Shown piece by piece: positions 8,435 through 10,727 of a stretch of DNA of 10,727 bases. The notes under the pieces are model-generated. The model saw only the letters and a list, made by a program, of their open reading frames with translations, was not told the DNA's origin and searched no databases. Within the stretch, counting starts at the first letter, position 1, and each line of letters opens with the position of its first letter. The position numbers were made by a program, and so were the translations under genes. Source of the DNA: Melampsora larici-populina 98AG31 (lineage: Eukaryota > Basidiomycota > Pucciniomycetes > Pucciniales > Melampsoraceae); contig NW_006768849.1 of NCBI RefSeq assembly GCF_000204055.1, positions 242,654 to 253,380 on the forward strand, in the 5' to 3' direction.

Positions 8435-8797
8435 AAATCTTTAGAACAAGGGATGAACCTCAGCAGATCATAGCAACAAGGCTACTCTACTGCTTACAGT
8501 ACCCCGCTCTGATTCAAGTCGTCTGCAAAGGATTTACCCCCGCACATATTTTCAATACTATATGCAACTTTATGCACCAAGTCTTTCCACTCAGCACACA
8601 ATCAATCGCTTATAATGGTTCACAGGCTTACGCCTTATTTCGACACAACGGTAAATGCGCGGGACAAGGTCATTGTATCTAGCACGGATTCTGACTTAAA
8701 GGCGTTCAGCCATAATCCAACACGTGGTAGCTTCACAACATTGTCTTATCAAACAGATGTAAATACCATTTACATGAATGAACGGTTCCTCTTGTAC
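8434..8797 (-). rRNA. 3' end of 25S/28S large-subunit rRNA, partial and decayed
   Basis: Read on the minus strand this aligns, from memory, with the last ~370 nt of fungal 25S/28S rRNA in order: the sarcin-ricin loop region (GTACAAGAGGAACC, 8784-8797), GAAGCTACCA, TTGGATTATGGCTGAACGCC (8701-8720), AAGTCAGAATCCGTGCTAGA, AATAAGGCGTAAG, TGAACCATTA, GGGTAAATCCTTTGCAGACG, GGGGTACTGTAAGCAGTAGA, GTAGCCTTGTTGCTATGATC and the terminal CCTTGTTCTAAAGATTTGT. Length fits the distance from the sarcin-ricin loop to the rRNA 3' end. It starts abruptly inside that loop because the LINE poly(A) tail abuts it. It is not a working rRNA: many conserved CG steps have become TG or CA, and the invariant GAGA loop reads AAGA (changed base at 8793). 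Short plus-strand open frames here are antisense shadows of rRNA. Confidence 0.93.
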
Positions 8798-8813
8798 TTT
8801 TTTTTTTTTTTTT
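8798..8813 (-). other. Poly(A) tail of the LINE
   Basis: Sixteen T on the plus strand, hence sixteen A at the 3' end of the minus-strand LINE, directly followed by GTACAAGAGG of the rRNA. The last A may be the target base, since intact rRNA has an A before GTAC. Confidence 0.9.
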
Positions 8814-8827
8814 CCGGAGACGCGCCT

Positions 8828-8851
8828 CAAATGACTCTTTCGAATCATTTG
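8828..8851 (-). other. 3'-terminal stem-loop of the LINE with a GAAA tetraloop
   Basis: In RNA sense (minus strand) CAAAUGAUUC pairs with GAGUCAUUUG with one U-G wobble, closed by C-GAAA-G, a GNRA tetraloop; a further U-A pair extends the stem to 11 bp. It ends 14 nt before the poly(A). Several LINEs use a 3'-terminal stem-loop as the binding site for their own reverse transcriptase (UnaL2 of eel is a known case); that role is inferred here from position and structure. Confidence 0.75.
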
Positions 8852-8944
8852 AATTTTCCTTGTGGGTAGAATATGCTTGAACAAGTGATCTCTTCTTAGA
8901 ACCCATGGGCATTCTAATATCACAGTGTTACTTCATACGTCCGA

Positions 8945-8976
8945 GGATGAGCTTTTAATTACGGAAACACTCATCC
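8945..8976 (-). other. LINE 3' UTR stem-loop (GGATGAG/CTCATCC)
   Basis: Perfect 7-bp arms at 8945-8951 and 8970-8976 around an 18-base loop, in the 3' UTR downstream of the ORF stop. Confidence 0.55.
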
Positions 8977-8981
8977 CACGA

Positions 8982-9007
8982 CTCTAAAGGGGAATCATCC
9001 CTTAGAG
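8982..9007 (-). other. LINE 3' UTR stem-loop (CTCTAAGGG/CCCCTTTAGAG)
   Basis: Near-perfect inverted arms with small bulges close a loop of about six bases. It is the second of three consecutive stem-loops between 9024 and 8945. Confidence 0.6.
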
Positions 9008-9009
9008 CT

Positions 9010-9024
9010 GCCTTTTTCAAAGGC
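9010..9024 (-). other. LINE 3' UTR stem-loop (GCCTTT/AAAGGC)
   Basis: Perfect 6-bp inverted arms with a 3-base loop, adjacent to the stem-loop at 8982-9007. Confidence 0.55.
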
Positions 9025-9114
9025 CGACGACTCCAGACTTTTACTGGGTAAACTCCCTTTCCACAGCGCGTGGTGTTGCCATAGACTTTACAGTCCCTCG
9101 GCCAGTTGTACTTA

Positions 9115-10110
9115 TCACATAGGACGGGGTAGAGGCGGATTTGACACCCTAAACCCTCCATATGCGTCTGTTGCAATTGGTGCAGCATAGAGATCATCAA
9201 TCGCTTTTTGGTACCACCCAAAAGTTGACTTCAGAAATCTTGCCACGGGGACAAATCCATACAACGCCATATTTTCCGGCTGAATACCGGTTATGTTACC
9301 ATAGCCATGTCGCCACAGGAACATGAACCTATTTCTAGGATTCATCTTCCGCAGAATCTGATTCAGAATTCCCACGATAGGCCCAGAGGCAGAGCAATTT
9401 CCGCCCAGTAGGTAAGTGGCTACTTTCTTATCTTGTTCATTGATTTCACCTGATTTGCGTACTTCATCCGTTCGGCGAAGTTTTGTGATGATTGATTGGA
9501 GGTGCTCATCTCTTTGTGTTTTAAGAGACTCACAGGTTAGGAGAATGTGTGTTATTTCATCCTCTTCATTTGGTTCTGTCCGTCTGGTTTGTTTACAGAG
9601 CGGACATGCAGACTTGCCTAGAGCTTGTGCTGCTGCACTCAAAGAATTGGTATTTTCTCGAGCTTCATATGCTGATACAGCTAGTGGACGTACTCCCAAC
9701 CTAGCTTTAAGTAGTGTTAATACTCCGTCTTTAAGGTACGGATAGCGTAGAGCTGCTTTATGGAAGTTACAGGTTAGTCCGTATGCATGTTTCTCATAGT
9801 CCATTTGTGATATTGGACCTTGCAGTTTTTGTTGGGTCATCTCTTTTGCCCATTGGTATGCTTTCACAGCAATCATTTCATTTTGTATTGTTCCTGCGGC
9901 ATCGTCATTGCCATGTATGTCTGTCCAAGTTTTTGGTATTTTCTTGGGGTACTCATTGGCTTGCGCCTTTAAGCCTTTGATGACCATGGGTGGGATGGTA
10001 AGGTCTTTTGATTCATCTTCAGGGTTATTTGAAGGGTTTCTTTGGTTGTTCTTTTGCCAAACTGCGGCAATAGCCTTTCCTGTTTTGGCTTGTGTTATTG
10101 AAGCCCAAGT
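9115..10110 (-). CDS. LINE ORF, C-terminal part with CCHC finger
   Basis: This open frame takes over from the RT part by a -1 shift at the run of seven A (10116-10110) and continues TWASITQAKTGKAIAAVW through an internal ATG at 9987 to two consecutive stops, TGA TAA, at 9117-9112. Counting from that ATG it has 290 residues. A finger of the form C-x2-C-x15-H-x4-C (Cys128, Cys131, His147, Cys152; about 9606-9532) ends in THILLTC, the arrangement found near the carboxy end of many LINE ORF2 proteins, where it contributes to RNA or target DNA binding. Beyond the finger there is an unusually long tail of about 138 residues (IVGILNQILRKMN, FLWRHGYGNITG, FGWYQKAIDDLYAAP) that I do not recognise. There is no internal stop, in contrast to the neighbouring gag/pol remnant. 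Confidence 0.85.
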   Translation of the reverse strand, partial: TWASITQAKTGKAIAAVWQKNNQRNPSNNPEDESKDLTIPPMVIKGLKAQANEYPKKIPKTWTDIHGNDDAAGTIQNEMIAVKAYQWAKEMTQQKLQGPISQMDYEKHAYGLTCNFHKAALRYPYLKDGVLTLLKARLGVRPLAVSAYEARENTNSLSAAAQALGKSACPLCKQTRRTEPNEEDEITHILLTCESLKTQRDEHLQSIITKLRRTDEVRKSGEINEQDKKVATYLLGGNCSASGPIVGILNQILRKMNPRNRFMFLWRHGYGNITGIQPENMALYGFVPVARFLKSTFGWYQKAIDDLYAAPIATDAYGGFRVSNPPLPRPM

Positions 10111-10727
10111 TTTTTTCTTGCCTCCTTTTTTCGGCTGGTTAGGATTTCTGACGCATCTGTGTTCATAGACGCTGCTTTGGAGTATATACGGTATCTAGCC
10201 GCGGCGCATGCTGCTGCAAGTGATGGGACACCAAGTTCCCAAGAGAGGCGGACGGGGCAGATTGTTTTGCAACCTCGTCCTGCACCAATGGCCATGTATA
10301 GTACTTTGTCCACCTCTTTTTGTATAAGAGATGTGCGTGTGTGGTTCATCCCAAACCATTCTCCGCCGTATAGTGCTGCGGATAAGACATATGTCTTGAT
10401 CAGGAATGCTTTCTCAGTGAGAGTTTGCTTTTTGTCTTTTAGTAAGCAGCTTTGTTGAGCCACTTTTTGTTTTACCTTTTGTGCTAGTATGGTAGCATAT
10501 TTGTATTCAGCATCATATCCAATGCCCAGGTAATCTTCTAGTTCAATTCCTAGATACTTGTAGGATGACTGAGCATATACTCTGCCATCTGTGAGATTGA
10601 AGTGACCCTTTTCTTCACCTGGGTATGCGGTGGGGTCCCCATATTTGTTCAAGAAGGCTGTGCGCTTCTCGGGATTGCTTTTGCCATACTTGACAATTGC
10701 GCTTTTAGCATGTCCAATTTTGAGGGT
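10095..10727 (-). CDS. LINE ORF, end of reverse transcriptase and thumb region (partial, frame break at 3' side)
   Basis: Open from the window edge to a TAA at 10097-10095, 210 residues visible and partial at its amino end. Early in the frame IGHAKSAIVKYG fits the segment after the catalytic palm of non-LTR reverse transcriptases, and SYKYLGIELEDYLG is the family's YLG motif; then comes an alpha-helical thumb with KAFLIKTYVLSAALYGGEWFGM, and a following segment with SWELGVPSLAAACAAARYRIYSKA. The Asp-Asp catalytic box is upstream of the window. The frame ends shortly after an A-rich stretch; a -1 move at seven A at 10116-10110 joins it to the finger-bearing part, so the two were surely one protein. 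No ATG is given because the true start lies outside. Confidence 0.88.
   Translation of the reverse strand, partial: TLKIGHAKSAIVKYGKSNPEKRTAFLNKYGDPTAYPGEEKGHFNLTDGRVYAQSSYKYLGIELEDYLGIGYDAEYKYATILAQKVKQKVAQQSCLLKDKKQTLTEKAFLIKTYVLSAALYGGEWFGMNHTRTSLIQKEVDKVLYMAIGAGRGCKTICPVRLSWELGVPSLAAACAAARYRIYSKAASMNTDASEILTSRKKEARKKLGLQ
10110..10116 (-). other. Run of seven A at the frame junction of the LINE ORF
   Basis: On the coding strand the upstream frame reads AGA AAA AAA CTT, giving the heptamer A-AAA-AAA in the phase needed for -1 slippage; the -1 frame continues ACT TGG GCT. The upstream frame stops five codons later. It is either an indel in a homopolymer (sequencing or real) or a programmed frameshift site. 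Confidence 0.7.

Larger units (their letters stand above)
8798..10727 (-). mobile_element. 3' part of a LINE (non-LTR retrotransposon) inserted in the 28S rRNA sequence
   Basis: The element runs off the right edge. In minus-strand order it contains the end of the reverse transcriptase ORF, a CCHC-finger C-terminal domain, a 3' UTR of about 300 nt with four stem-loops, and a 16-A tail at 8813-8798. The tail is followed at once by rRNA sequence in the same orientation. A poly(A) end directly at a target, with no long terminal repeats, is the signature of target-primed reverse transcription. The 5' end, the catalytic RT core and the endonuclease lie outside the window, so clade and target-site duplication cannot be read. 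Confidence 0.9.

Noticed and set aside
8386..8869. Two plus-strand open frames of 98 and 84 codons
   Set aside because: They lie antisense to the 28S rRNA remnant and, in part, the LINE tail; the second translates to the AFSHNPT-type peptide that antisense rRNA gives in many databases. Not genes.
8955..9221. 88-codon minus-strand open frame overlapping the LINE ORF end and 3' UTR
   Set aside because: The main frame ends at two consecutive stops and this one covers the stem-loop region; no domain is visible.
1..10727. CRISPR array, bacterial operon or defence system
   Set aside because: No regularly spaced short repeats with unique spacers and no prokaryotic gene organisation; the content is eukaryotic retroelements and rDNA.

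Overview
The window reads as repeat-rich nuclear DNA of a filamentous fungus, most likely a basidiomycete. The gag/pol remnants look like a DIRS-type (tyrosine-recombinase-class) element family that I associate with basidiomycete and rust genomes, and the large-subunit rRNA tail at 8434-8797 ends in a basidiomycete-like way. Both family attributions are from memory and not database-checked. No ordinary host protein gene could be supported. Every recognisable gene-like feature lies on the minus strand.

Layout from left to right. 1-850: non-coding DNA with a nested 70-bp tandem repeat and an 84-bp repeat pair. 850-4203: a decayed retroelement on the minus strand, with a gag-like gene (4203 to 2460: proline tract, Arg/Ser-rich part, Cys-rich tail) followed by reverse transcriptase and the first half of RNase H (2244 to 850). 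The reading frame can still be followed through many stop codons, and the element is cut off inside RNase H. 4456-5630: a 1.2-kb palindromic foldback element. 5631-7581: about 2 kb with no recognisable gene, containing one 42-bp tandem duplication. 7585-7789: a 205-bp non-autonomous CACTA-type element with CACTA/CACTG ends and a 3-bp CTT target duplication. 7793-8433: spacer downstream of an rRNA gene, with hairpins.

8434-10727 is the most interesting part. The last ~364 nt of a 25S/28S rRNA gene (minus strand) begin inside the sarcin-ricin loop sequence and abut, without any gap, the 16-A tail of a LINE (non-LTR retrotransposon) in the same orientation. The LINE has a structured 3' UTR with four stem-loops, the last capped by a GAAA tetraloop, and a largely intact C-terminal ORF half: RT thumb region, then a CCHC finger and a long C-terminal domain, interrupted only by a -1 frame change at a run of seven A. 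The rRNA tail itself is heavily mutated, mostly C-to-T and G-to-A, so it is a pseudogene; the LINE is much better preserved.

Overall this looks like a degenerate rDNA fragment with adjoining spacer, invaded by a LINE, a CACTA MITE, a foldback element and an older DIRS-like element.
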